Assembly (NCBI RefSeq): GCF_038725785.1
Contig: NZ_CP109796.1
Coordinates: 4,402,001 to 4,466,000 of the forward strand
Direction of reading: 5' to 3'
From: Termitidicoccus mucosus
Lineage (GTDB): Bacteria > Verrucomicrobiota > Verrucomicrobiia > Opitutales > Opitutaceae
DNA: 64,000 nucleotides
Shown: piece by piece, positions 59,601 to 64,000 of the stretch
Numbering within the stretch: the stretch's first letter is position 1
Layout: each line of letters begins with the position of its first letter
Notes under the pieces: generated by a model
Databases searched by the model: none
What the model was told of the DNA's origin: nothing
What the model saw: the letters and a program-made list of their open reading frames with translations, nothing else
Made by a program: the position numbers and the translations under genes

Positions 59601-60461
59601 GGCGTCTTCGACTTCGAGGCGGCCAGCGGCACGGCCTTCGCCGGGACGGTCAAGCTCGACGCGACCACGATGCACCTCGGCACGGGCGCCGCGCACGCCC
59701 ACAACGCCCTCGCGCTGGCCGGCGCCAAGCTGCGCGTGCTCGCCGGCTCGACCCTCGCCACCCACGCCGAGACCCGCAAACTCGGCGCGCTCGACCTGGG
59801 CGCGGGCGGCGTGACGCTGCTCGACATGACCGCCGTCGTCCCGGCGCAAGTCCTGCAAACCGGCACGCTCTCGGTGGACAGCGGCGCGCGGGTCGCCTTC
59901 AGGGGCTACACCGGCTCGGGCACGGTCAACAGCACCGGCACGAACCCGAAAAACTTCCTCGACCGACTCGCTCAACGACACCGCGACGCTGCTGGTCGCC
60001 GCCGACGCGCTCGCCGCCGGAACCGATGGGAAACAGATCACCCTCACGCAGGAGGACGGCGCCACGCCGCTCACCGGCGGCCGGCGGATCGACTACGGCA
60101 ACGTGACGGCCACCTACGACTACACCGGCGTGACCGCCGGCACCGCGACCGCGCGGGCCATCCTCGGCAGCGCGACCGCGAGCGCCGGCCTGTATTACAA
60201 CTACGCGCTGACCGTGCTCGACATCAAGAGCGGCACCACGCTCACGCTCACCACGGCGGGCGCCGACGACCGCACCCTCGCCGCCGAAATCACCGGCGCG
60301 GGCAACCTCGAACTTGTCGCCTCCGCCGGCGCCCTCACGCTGAGCCACAGCAACAGCCACACCGGCACGACGACCCTCGCCAGCGGCACCGTGATCGCCG
60401 GTGCCGACGACGCCCTCGGCCGCACGTCCCATCTGTCCCTTGTGTCCCTTGCGTCCTTTGA
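47679..60461 (+). CDS. AT3: giant autotransporter passenger (5' part, frameshifted at 59964)
   Basis: A second giant autotransporter, in frame from ATG 47679 to about 59964 (~4095 residues); the last ~165 codons of this open frame are frame-shifted junk. Signal peptide: LRLTVAALLASILWTPALRA. The passenger holds autotransporter-associated repeats such as GSGVLTLGGADSTFSALDI. The N-terminal half differs from AT2. From about 54860 (ASQHTGTTTVTGGTLALAAA) the protein runs parallel to AT2, apart from a distinct central cassette (~55230-56000) with ISGNGWWHEASNVTLGYLG-type units. At 59964 two bases seem missing: AT2 reads NFLDQDSINDTATLL while AT3 reads NFLD and then loses frame. If the later frames are joined, AT3 would have about 5490 residues, close to AT2. 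Confidence 0.85.
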   Translation: MNIAPHALRLTVAALLASILWTPALRAQVSGTFTGSGTNWADAANWTGGTPGSAAGDSAILNLSANPALANKTISLAGAGTGVTLGTLAVIGPNSVDPLRSLTLGATASPSLVFDSGAVGTPAALSLSGGINLRIAADITTLSDLAVSNNSAVLGKITLLGALDASGRTVTFYNDTGPADITVSGALTAASLVKNGVGKLILNGPAASIAGPVNLNAGTLVIGANNVLGSGALTLGAAASEKRLHLAGDADRSLSNSLDLSASDLIVSREDANTALTLRTLTLAPAAASLTSLGSGTRTLNVGAFTGLALGANQSFSGGTLLKQGSGVLTLGGADSTFSALDIRAGSVVGYLSASSLSLGGGTGLFGSGTIRVSGGSSVLEVRGSNPANTLDLIAGASITLSDHATFRLANATLRLLGGSIDLGADGLFDFNGNVVLGSTAISNAPASGFDFAGNVAFHDSLTGIAGNASYLINLSGTGAQTLSRVADNGAASPGTVSVSATLAKTGTGALTLDSSITQLQLANALRLDAGTLILTRAGQLYTNSDFTFTGRDTASVRLGGFDQSIGEANIASGATGVFALGGDRSTSTSLMLASIAFGDTTGILRIRDYTDGTLLDGAPDIVATALPPVGAALNQIWFHGYNKGAQIVGTNEIAPANGLLDSSWTYGAATLNWFAAANWRSANSSDIDSYNIPNSPGAIARLSDIGGALYGQRILFGSQNVTVGQLLSSSDGVAIGDSATSGGYLIFDSGVTGSAAIWGGGARSSLPRVLLKSDLIKTGYTSVYDSIGNISDDFAESGIARKIILKSGIYLNLGANNIANSFTGGVDLENTAQIRISPSANAGYTSGTWLGSGRVNILAGTASVYGQSGDTRNPAYMIRLTNELVLNGNLNTGSIIWDYAGDVDLSATRTINVAIATSSANYQNSDSAIFGKDFNFTGTGGLVFTGAYNKRLLSPDHDFTGGLSANLGTLWGDAINATGNEVTLGALDAGKNPLGPGNITVNPTGANIANIFVVNAAKTTLAGGTINLGTTANGTVGVLHGDTYLSGGVITGNGYFRTDGDLWFDGANVAAGNFSFMGDSLTKKIRSTTPGATVAVNNLLKDGAGTATIDTSITSLTAGTLTVNGGVFALGAANQLTAGALALNGGVFDTGGYTNNGIASLNLLADSSLQLGAGGGLHFNTSGTGAGWTSGASLVIQNNTGIWNDYLSGGSYVRFATDVSLLSNSLAQSLQNIAFTGYESGAQIHQDGSYYYLLPDAAPTVEWTGGAGTADTKWSTGGNWLLNGVPSGAGISVSFRDLDAGIGTKGINVDGAYTLGRLNLQATPRFTLDGSGTLIFSNTGGLNAVINSSGGSQGVTAAWRLDSDTDLNLATPRAAGQFELRNAISGAGNLDLNGANTAIIFGGTNAAWSGNLIWDTPTQRLRVTANGTPLTGSGTFLIGAPGASGDTFYIEAYGAARTVTLAGGAVLNSNLYLAQNSDGATANGGLYDLTLTGDLELGGSGTRTITVEILSESGVNSSLILNGVVSGSAGIIKQGGGWLRLNKTNTFTGDFTWTGGQVYLGADNALGTGAFRPNISTDSRNMTTVGTGVKLGNQIINSAGRTLAMSGIFYWNADSSAVGNSQLNGNLSITGGTHIFGKDHVIEGVGSLTRSTFWFLGGGNINTGNTEQTYGGVYVIGASSTKDAGGNVIKGPLGVGAYNTGGNSVTGGGLYVFNDSGTEQRLGNTIVFGSNLTRGINFLGASGALNAIVNGSATPNMATTLVLDANTLTLRAGGNASVINANAGILRIESQIKDASSSDPGIIAKGGAGTLELTNLTNEISGGIEARSGTVRYDAATHDPANDDIQIGTGATGDTAFGAGVLSTKTADGTGNAGAIEVIAAVGGTVTINGGGGVILNNNGRFIVTGSDVTTVLANGGALTSTSAAGQEGTLVAGLVQTTSYTLGVKLAAADWELGSGTVNLARADLLSGVQNLHFADGSRLNINQKTQTIAGAISVTGTAIIDVSGGTPSNPVSILTGAITVDPATGFLTFLGWDADPITGLGSTLIRTTLAEGYVIENIKLGTNAATAAVAQRNDAGIRVLLPFDQIFIWDGQAANGQWTTDNWMKQDSLHLPSTQPDAKGALVTFDTDRAALGNATITVPGARRLNNLVFTGTADEDFAIAGPGTLVFQGLTSTAEGFVTQTGVSDITIGAAIDLEYDDTASLGKNLVIEQNGAGALIFNGKIDGPDSRVTVTGTGAGAVVFNAQNTFSKAFVLESGNVWLGVDGTAGAGGPLGYGDITIKSGTLRGVNAGATIAAYADADRVLQRGYILDGSLAKAGSRALALAGGGTLASSSTVAAIDAGGTLALGTATHELALGAHTLTAAGAGVVRLDGALTGAGHLVQAGPGALVVNVASQHTGTTTVTGGTLALAAANAIASSTAVVVDGVLAATGTQTLNNLAGTAATGTISNSTLLLLNSSLATTYDGAITGAGSIEKTGAATLTLAGTNTFTGTVTVNNGLLAITGWTGTTGASGTSSINGTGSVALTGTWYAATNFIMTGTTALDISGGGRLENTVGNGTVKVGVTEGANAAVTLGGDAVWLRTANAQFDLGYGASATGSVIITGHARLLNQSPGGNWTNIGGGVNSLGTVTISGNGWWHEASNVTLGYLGDGVLNISESGSFTPAKALYLGGEPNDAPTAAASGTVNISGGLLQAAGLVEVGSHGHGALNISGSGVVRTGSHLSIGDDGTATGEVNVSGNGLLDAAGDVFTGAAGTGALTIAGSGSVTAGGAYSQNASSTLTLSYSGAPANRGAFITAASGTLDGALAVAHFTGTFSDAVLSGTKFSDMNLAGVTGTLIHATAGTLAGDFATIAGSGSSPVDYIYQGAYKSADGHDYVLAADLSWRIGGTLAHGDFTVAGGTSFDLDIALSDTTANTAQNWNGDTLTKKGAGLLILSASNAYSGTTVVGAGTLRATHLGALGSSLASVSSLASLELAGLSGTLTNALAGTGTLRVAGSADLDYRGGASGWAGVTRIDSGRLRVNTVLGTAASALQVYAGGTLGGGGTLGGNVYLNAGGHLAPGNSPGVTTILGDLALADGGHLDFELGAVTSPGHLDQSAAGVNDRIDVHGSVVMGGTTTVNLTGTGAALAKGEYDLIRYGLTGGALSGSAGNLAFGTFNGAAVSGLADADKFLFSTAETGWVKLLYDFGYFTYWDGGDNSAGQWTNASVEGGSGTWHAPGAASAYTAWSGSNGAPNGEWLGAPAEAAGFAIFGGASGTVTVDNTAAGSFTGGTIALSGAQFKTEGYLLTGGTLATGGTGAVVFNMTAGATIATSLTGTHAIEKAGAGTLTLAGANTTTGTIGILDGALVMTHTGALGSGAVVIGAGSGATEKVLRVATGDIVFASTLSGTGVLHVDLGSSTSTFNFNSSAAGAGFTGTALFETGAYALDNNALASAAVVLGTANTTTVATGTQRLGSGNPGGLKIDGADVVFAYTTGSRADGVILTDTLDGASGTITVANNHAATGTTGLLDQNLLRQDEATLVRLVNAYSTTGTNLALAGGGTTTAAVRDAGSTVTATATYTQALDYATGGPGLSVNYALTQLDLLAGQTTTLSGDEAAPAGGADFTALITGSGNLQIAASNALTLSHSNAYTGTTTIASGTVIAGADDALGRTSFLSLESLASFDLAGHSQTLASGSVTGALLDSVGSGSLGVTGLLEITSANAGFAASVGVTGTAVLHHTSALGDSGTLTLWSAGGPPASGLVRLDNATGTLSKAIAGSGTVALANSSSVALTGTNTLSGAWTVAAASALSASSTANLGLAGILLDGRLTVANAANETLGNALTGTGTFNKTAAGNLTISQSNTFAGSAGILAGTLTLADLGGLGSATIANSSTLDLAGTGAFANAVSGTGVTVASGGVSLRGANTGFTGTLSVTGTADITASTQIGGTGAKVVIAAGGELATTATTFVHALAGSGVLAVNASTNGGVFDFEAASGTAFAGTVKLDATTMHLGTGAAHAHNALALAGAKLRVLAGSTLATHAETRKLGALDLGAGGVTLLDMTAVVPAQVLQTGTLSVDSGARVAFRGYTGSGTVNSTGTNPKNFLDRLAQRHRDAAGRRRRARRRNRWETDHPHAGGRRHAAHRRPADRLRQRDGHLRLHRRDRRHRDRAGHPRQRDRERRPVLQLRADRARHQERHHAHAHHGGRRRPHPRRRNHRRGQPRTCRLRRRPHAEPQQQPHRHDDPRQRHRDRRCRRRPRPHVPSVPCVPCVL

Positions 60462-61581
60462 TCTCGCGGGCCGCACGCAGACGCTCGCCAGCGGCAGCAT
60501 CGCTGGCGCGCTCCTCGACAGCGTTGGCAGCGGCTCGCTCGGCGTCACCGGCCTGCTGGACATCACCAGCGCCAACGCCGGCTTCGCCGCCGATGTCGGC
60601 GTGACCGGCACGGCCGTCCTGCACCACACGCAGGCGCTGGGCGACAGCGGCACGCTGACCGCCGGCGGCCTCGTGCAGCTCACCGGCGCGACCGGCACGC
60701 TCGCGAAACAAATCGCCGGCAGCGGCACCGTCGCGCTGGTGGACAGCAGCAGCGTGGCGCTGACCGGCGCGAACGAGCTCGGCGCCGCCGGCGAATGGAA
60801 CATCGCCGCCGGCAGCGCGCTCAGCGCCAGCTCGACCGCGAACCTCTCCGAGGCCGGCATCCTCCTCGACGGCCTGCTCACGGTCGCGAACACCGCCGCC
60901 GAAACCCTCGGCAACGCGCTTTCCGGCTCCGGCACGTTCAACAAGGACGCCGCCGGCAACCTGACCATCAGCCGCTCGAACGCCTTCACCGGGAGCGCCG
61001 GCATCCTTGCCGGCACCCTGACCCTCGCGAACAGCCTCGACGGCCTCGGCGCCGCCACCATCGCGAACAGCTCCACGCTCGCGCTCAGCGGCACCGGCGC
61101 CTTCGCCAACACCGTGAGCGGCACCGGCGTGAACCTCGTCAGCGGCAGCGTCGCGCTCACCGGGACCAATACAGCCTTCACCGGCACGCTCGCCGTCACC
61201 GGCACGGCCGCGATCACCGGCAACGATAACATCGGCGGCACCGGCGCGGGCGCGCCTCCGTCGTCCTCGCGCAGACCGGCGCACTGGCCACGACCGCGAC
61301 GAGCTTCGTCCACGCGCTCAGCGGCGACGGCCTGCTCGCCGTTGAGTCCGTCAGCGGCGCCTTCGACTTCGTTGCCACGACCGGCTCGAACTTCGCCGGC
61401 ACGGTCGCGCTGGCGGACACCGCGCTCACCCTCGGCACGAACGCCGCGCACGCCTTCAACGCCGCCGCGCTGGCCAACGCCACGCTGCGCCTCGACGCCG
61501 GCGGCGCGCTCCACGCCAACCGCGAGACCGCCCGCATCGGCGGCCTCACGCTCAACGCCGGCGCGCTCTGGCTGCCGATGA
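60103..61581 (+). CDS. AT3 passenger, second fragment
   Basis: Continues AT3 in the next frame (sense text from ~59965): TATYDYTGVTAGTATARAIL, GLYYNYALTVLDIKSGTTLT, matching AT2. There is no signal of its own. Frame is lost at ~61253 (GGTGAGA, then junk), where one base seems missing in a GCGCGCC stretch. Confidence 0.6.
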   Translation: MTATYDYTGVTAGTATARAILGSATASAGLYYNYALTVLDIKSGTTLTLTTAGADDRTLAAEITGAGNLELVASAGALTLSHSNSHTGTTTLASGTVIAGADDALGRTSHLSLVSLASFDLAGRTQTLASGSIAGALLDSVGSGSLGVTGLLDITSANAGFAADVGVTGTAVLHHTQALGDSGTLTAGGLVQLTGATGTLAKQIAGSGTVALVDSSSVALTGANELGAAGEWNIAAGSALSASSTANLSEAGILLDGLLTVANTAAETLGNALSGSGTFNKDAAGNLTISRSNAFTGSAGILAGTLTLANSLDGLGAATIANSSTLALSGTGAFANTVSGTGVNLVSGSVALTGTNTAFTGTLAVTGTAAITGNDNIGGTGAGAPPSSSRRPAHWPRPRRASSTRSAATACSPLSPSAAPSTSLPRPARTSPARSRWRTPRSPSARTPRTPSTPPRWPTPRCASTPAARSTPTARPPASAASRSTPARSGCR

Positions 61582-62672
61582 ACGGCGTCGATCCCGAGGA
61601 GGTCCTCCACGTCGGCACGCTCTCCGTCGCCGACCTCGCCAGCACCGTCGTTTTCGAAAACTACGCCGGCGGCACGGCCGCGATCGGCGACGCCGCGCGG
61701 CAGAAAAACTGGCTCGACCAGGACAACCTCACCGACAACGCCACGCTGCTGGTCTCCGCCGGCACCCTCGCCGAGGCCGCGCCGCGCCAGATCGCCGTCA
61801 CCAGGGCCGACGGCAGCGCGCTCGAAAACGGCCAGGTGATCGAGCACGACGAGGTTTTGGCCATCTACAACTACACCGCGCAGACCACCGGCAGCGCCAC
61901 CGTCTACACCGGCACGGCCCTCGCCCCCGGCCTGTATTACGACTACGTGCTCGCCGAGCTGAACGTGAAGAGTGGCACCACCCTCGTCCTCACCGACGCG
62001 GGCGCGACCGACAGCACCCTCACCGCCGCCCTCACCGGCGAGGGCGGCGTCACCTACACGACCGGCTCGTCGCTCACCCTCGCCGGCGCGAACACCTACA
62101 CTGGCTCCAGCACGATCACGACCGGCGCCCTCATCGCCGGCGCCGACCACGTCTTGGGCGACACGTCCTTTCTGTCCATTGAGTCCCCTGCGTCCTTTGA
62201 CCTCGCCGGCCACACGCAAACCCTCCGCGGCGGCGGCCAGATCGACGGCCGCCTCACCGGCACCGGCGCGCTCACCCTCGCCGGCGGCACGCTGACCATC
62301 ACCAGCGCGAACCCCGGCTACACCGCGCAAACCAACATCAACGCCAACGCGACCGCGCACTGCCGACACCGCCGGCGGCTCCGGCGGCATCCAGCTCGAC
62401 GGCACGCTGCGCACCGCCGCCACCGGCGCGCTGCAAAACACCCTCCGGTTACGGCCTGTTCCACGCCGCCGCCGGCGCCGTCACGCTCGCCCGCGACAGC
62501 GCCGGCTTCCACGGCACCGGCAGCATCGCCGCCGGGGCGCGCGTCACCGCCACGCACGAAAACGCCCTCGGCGACGCCGCCATCGGCGTCGCCTCCGGCG
62601 CGACCTTCGAGCAGAAAGACTTCACCGGCGTCCTGCGCAACGCGCTCTCCGGCGCGGGCACGCACCTCGTGA
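61578..62672 (+). CDS. AT3 passenger, third fragment
   Basis: In-frame text from ~61254: VVLAQTGALATTATSFVHAL, then MNGVDPEEVLHVGTLSVADL, parallel to AT2. Frame is lost at ~62361, where CAC-CTG-GCC is expected but CACTGCC is found. Confidence 0.6.
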   Translation: MNGVDPEEVLHVGTLSVADLASTVVFENYAGGTAAIGDAARQKNWLDQDNLTDNATLLVSAGTLAEAAPRQIAVTRADGSALENGQVIEHDEVLAIYNYTAQTTGSATVYTGTALAPGLYYDYVLAELNVKSGTTLVLTDAGATDSTLTAALTGEGGVTYTTGSSLTLAGANTYTGSSTITTGALIAGADHVLGDTSFLSIESPASFDLAGHTQTLRGGGQIDGRLTGTGALTLAGGTLTITSANPGYTAQTNINANATAHCRHRRRLRRHPARRHAAHRRHRRAAKHPPVTACSTPPPAPSRSPATAPASTAPAASPPGRASPPRTKTPSATPPSASPPARPSSRKTSPASCATRSPARARTS

Positions 62673-62932
62673 CCAACGCCACGCTGTTCCTCGAAAACGA
62701 CCCCGCCGCCTACCAAATCGCGAACACCACGCTCGACGCGCGCGCCGCGCTCGTGCTCGATGCTGACGGATACCGGTTCGGCACGCTCAACATGAACGGC
62801 GGCGCGCTGGCCTTCTCCGCCGCGAACCCGGCCGGCTCCGCGACCATCGCGACCCTCGGCAATACTTCGGGCAACTTTTACCTGAACGCCGACCTCTCCG
62901 GCTGGCCGGCGGCATCGTGCCCGCCGGCATGA
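62669..62932 (+). CDS. AT3 passenger, fourth fragment
   Basis: Sense text resumes from ~62444 after a second 2-nt loss (expected LSGYGLFHAA) and includes TNATLFLENDPAAYQIANTT as in AT2. It breaks at ~62902, where one C seems missing in GGCCTGGCC. Confidence 0.55.
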   Translation: MTNATLFLENDPAAYQIANTTLDARAALVLDADGYRFGTLNMNGGALAFSAANPAGSATIATLGNTSGNFYLNADLSGWPAASCPPA

Positions 62933-63321
62933 TCGCGAACTTTTTGGACATCCTCGATGACGGCGCCGGCGCGCACCGCGTGCACCTCGACACCCACGGC
63001 ACCGAGCCCGCCGGCCCGAACATCGCGCTGGAGCTCATCCACACCGGCGGCACGCTCAGCACCTTCGACCTCGTCGGCGGCCGCATCGAGACCGAGCTCA
63101 CCTCGCTCGAACTCATGCGCGGCGACGGCAGCGCCTACATCCCCGATCCCCACGGTGTACCTGACCGACGCCGGGCTCTCACGCCGCCGACGCCATCCTC
63201 AACACCGCCGGCACGCTCGCGCTGGACTGGGCCAGCGCCCTCGACAGCCTCCACCTGCGCATGGGTGACCTCCGCGCCGAAAACCTCGCCTCCCTTGACG
63301 GCGGCCACGCCGCCGCCATAA
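62917..63321 (+). CDS. AT3 passenger, fifth fragment
   Basis: Sense text GMIANFLDILDDGAGAHRVH to SAYIPDPH matches AT2 (ANFLDITNDGAGTHNVHL, SAYIPDPN). Frame is lost by one extra G near 63154; a further 2-nt loss follows near 63180. Confidence 0.55.
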   Translation: MPAGMIANFLDILDDGAGAHRVHLDTHGTEPAGPNIALELIHTGGTLSTFDLVGGRIETELTSLELMRGDGSAYIPDPHGVPDRRRALTPPTPSSTPPARSRWTGPAPSTASTCAWVTSAPKTSPPLTAATPPP

Positions 63322-64000
63322 AAGGAGGCAACGCCTCCGGCAACGTCTGGGTGCGCTCGCGCGGCTACCGCCTCGACGCCTCGAACCGCGTCTCCGGCAT
63401 GGCCTTCGAGCAGCACGGCTACGGCATGACCGCCGGCCTCGACCGGGCCTTCGCGACCGAGACCGGCGCGAACCTCCTCGGCGGCTTCATCGACATGGGC
63501 GGGGTCAGCCGCAGGTTCGACAACGCCGGCACCGGCGAAACCCGCAATGCCGGCGTCGGCGCCTACGCCACGCTCCTGCGCGCGGACGGCTGGTTCCTCG
63601 ACGCGGTCGGGCGCGCCGACCGGTATAAAAACGCGTTCGACGCCCGCGCCGCCAACGGGCGCGTGACGCACGCCGGCTACAACGTGAAAGGCCTGGGCCT
63701 GAGCCTGGAGGCGGGCCGCCGCCTCCAGCGCGCCGACGGCTGGTGGCTCGAGCCCGCCGCGCAGGCCTCCGTGCTCTGGCTGGGCCGCGCCGCCTACGAC
63801 ACCCGCCCCACCCCCGGCCAGCGCGCGATCAAGGTGCGCGTGGACGACTCCGAAACCTGGCAGTACCGCGCGCTCCTGCGCTTCGGCCGCCGGCTCCCCG
63901 GCAGCCGGTGGCATCCCTACGGCAAGCTTGCCGCCGTCGCGGTCGATTCCAATGGCGGCGGCATCACCGCCCACGGCAAGACGTTTACCGCCGGCTTCGA
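63180..64000 (+). CDS. AT3 C-terminal beta-barrel (partial, window edge)
   Basis: Open to the window end in one frame with no start of its own. It encodes LALDWASALDSLHLRMGDLR, then the autotransporter beta-domain NVWVRSRGYRLDASNRVSG, GMAFEQHGYGMTAGLDRAF, GANLLGGFIDMGGVSRRFDN, ending HGKTFTAGF at the edge. It is very similar to the AT2 barrel; about 46 residues remain outside. Confidence 0.75.

Larger units (their letters stand above)
58635..62780 (+). repeat. AT3 internal super-repeats (~1.75 kb)
   Basis: The anchor GADDALGRTSF / GADDALGRTSH / GADHVLGDTSF recurs at 58635, 60403 and 62142, spacings of 1768 and 1739 bp. Unit order is the same as in AT2, showing the triplication predates the split of the two genes or has been homogenised between them. 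Confidence 0.85.

Overview
The window is GC-rich DNA from a Gram-negative bacterium, most likely an Opitutaceae-type member of Verrucomicrobiota. The evidence is a very long TonB-dependent receptor with an LSPFEVDATREKGYF plug start, several giant autotransporters built from autotransporter-associated repeats, a deoxyhypusine-synthase-like protein, palindromic intergenic repeats, and few Shine-Dalgarno sites. No rRNA, tRNA or CRISPR array was seen. The species assignment is inference from gene content.

Layout. (1) Positions 1-9744, minus strand: a giant Pmp-like (GGA[I/L/V]/FxxN repeat) autotransporter passenger, AT1. It runs off the left edge and is broken by frameshifts in its last ~1.5 kb. 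A short frameshifted tandem remnant, AT0, lies upstream. (2) 10106-26980, minus strand: AT2, an intact 5469-residue autotransporter with signal peptide, passenger repeats and C-terminal beta-barrel, followed after 9 nt by a 151-residue protein of unknown function. (3) 26981-29147: a long leader and a tyrosine recombinase on the same strand as AT2. (4) 29305-46791, an ordinary gene island: DUF4199 membrane protein, alpha/beta hydrolase, TonB receptor (signal peptide out of frame), RsmG, lytic transglycosylase, galactokinase, deoxyhypusine-synthase-like protein, TraB/GumN protein, a cell-envelope lipoprotein cluster (Gly-zipper protein, LpoB-like, YcfL-like, one unknown), a TonB-C-terminal-domain protein and a TPR protein. 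(5) 46858-64000, plus strand: an integrase remnant, a homologous leader, and AT3, a second giant autotransporter of about the same length as AT2. AT3 carries seven inferred frameshifts after 59.96 kb and runs off the right edge.

The main discovery is that (3)+(2) and (5) are two inverted, outward-facing copies of one unit: tyrosine recombinase - long conserved leader - giant autotransporter. They are separated by about 18 kb of chromosomal genes. One copy has an intact recombinase and adhesin. The other has only a recombinase fossil and a 3'-damaged adhesin. The two adhesins share their C-terminal half and leader but differ in the N-terminal passenger and in a central repeat cassette, a mosaic pattern that suggests recombination or gene conversion. 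Both also carry ~1.75 kb internal super-repeats, 9-bp in-frame minirepeats and an in-frame palindromic insertion.

The island genes do not form one pathway. Many act at the envelope: peptidoglycan synthesis or cleavage (LpoB-like, transglycosylase), TonB-type uptake, and surface display. Several intergenic spaces carry palindromic or MITE-like elements. The frameshifts near both window ends and at the TonB receptor start could be real decay or long-read sequencing errors; this cannot be decided from the sequence alone.
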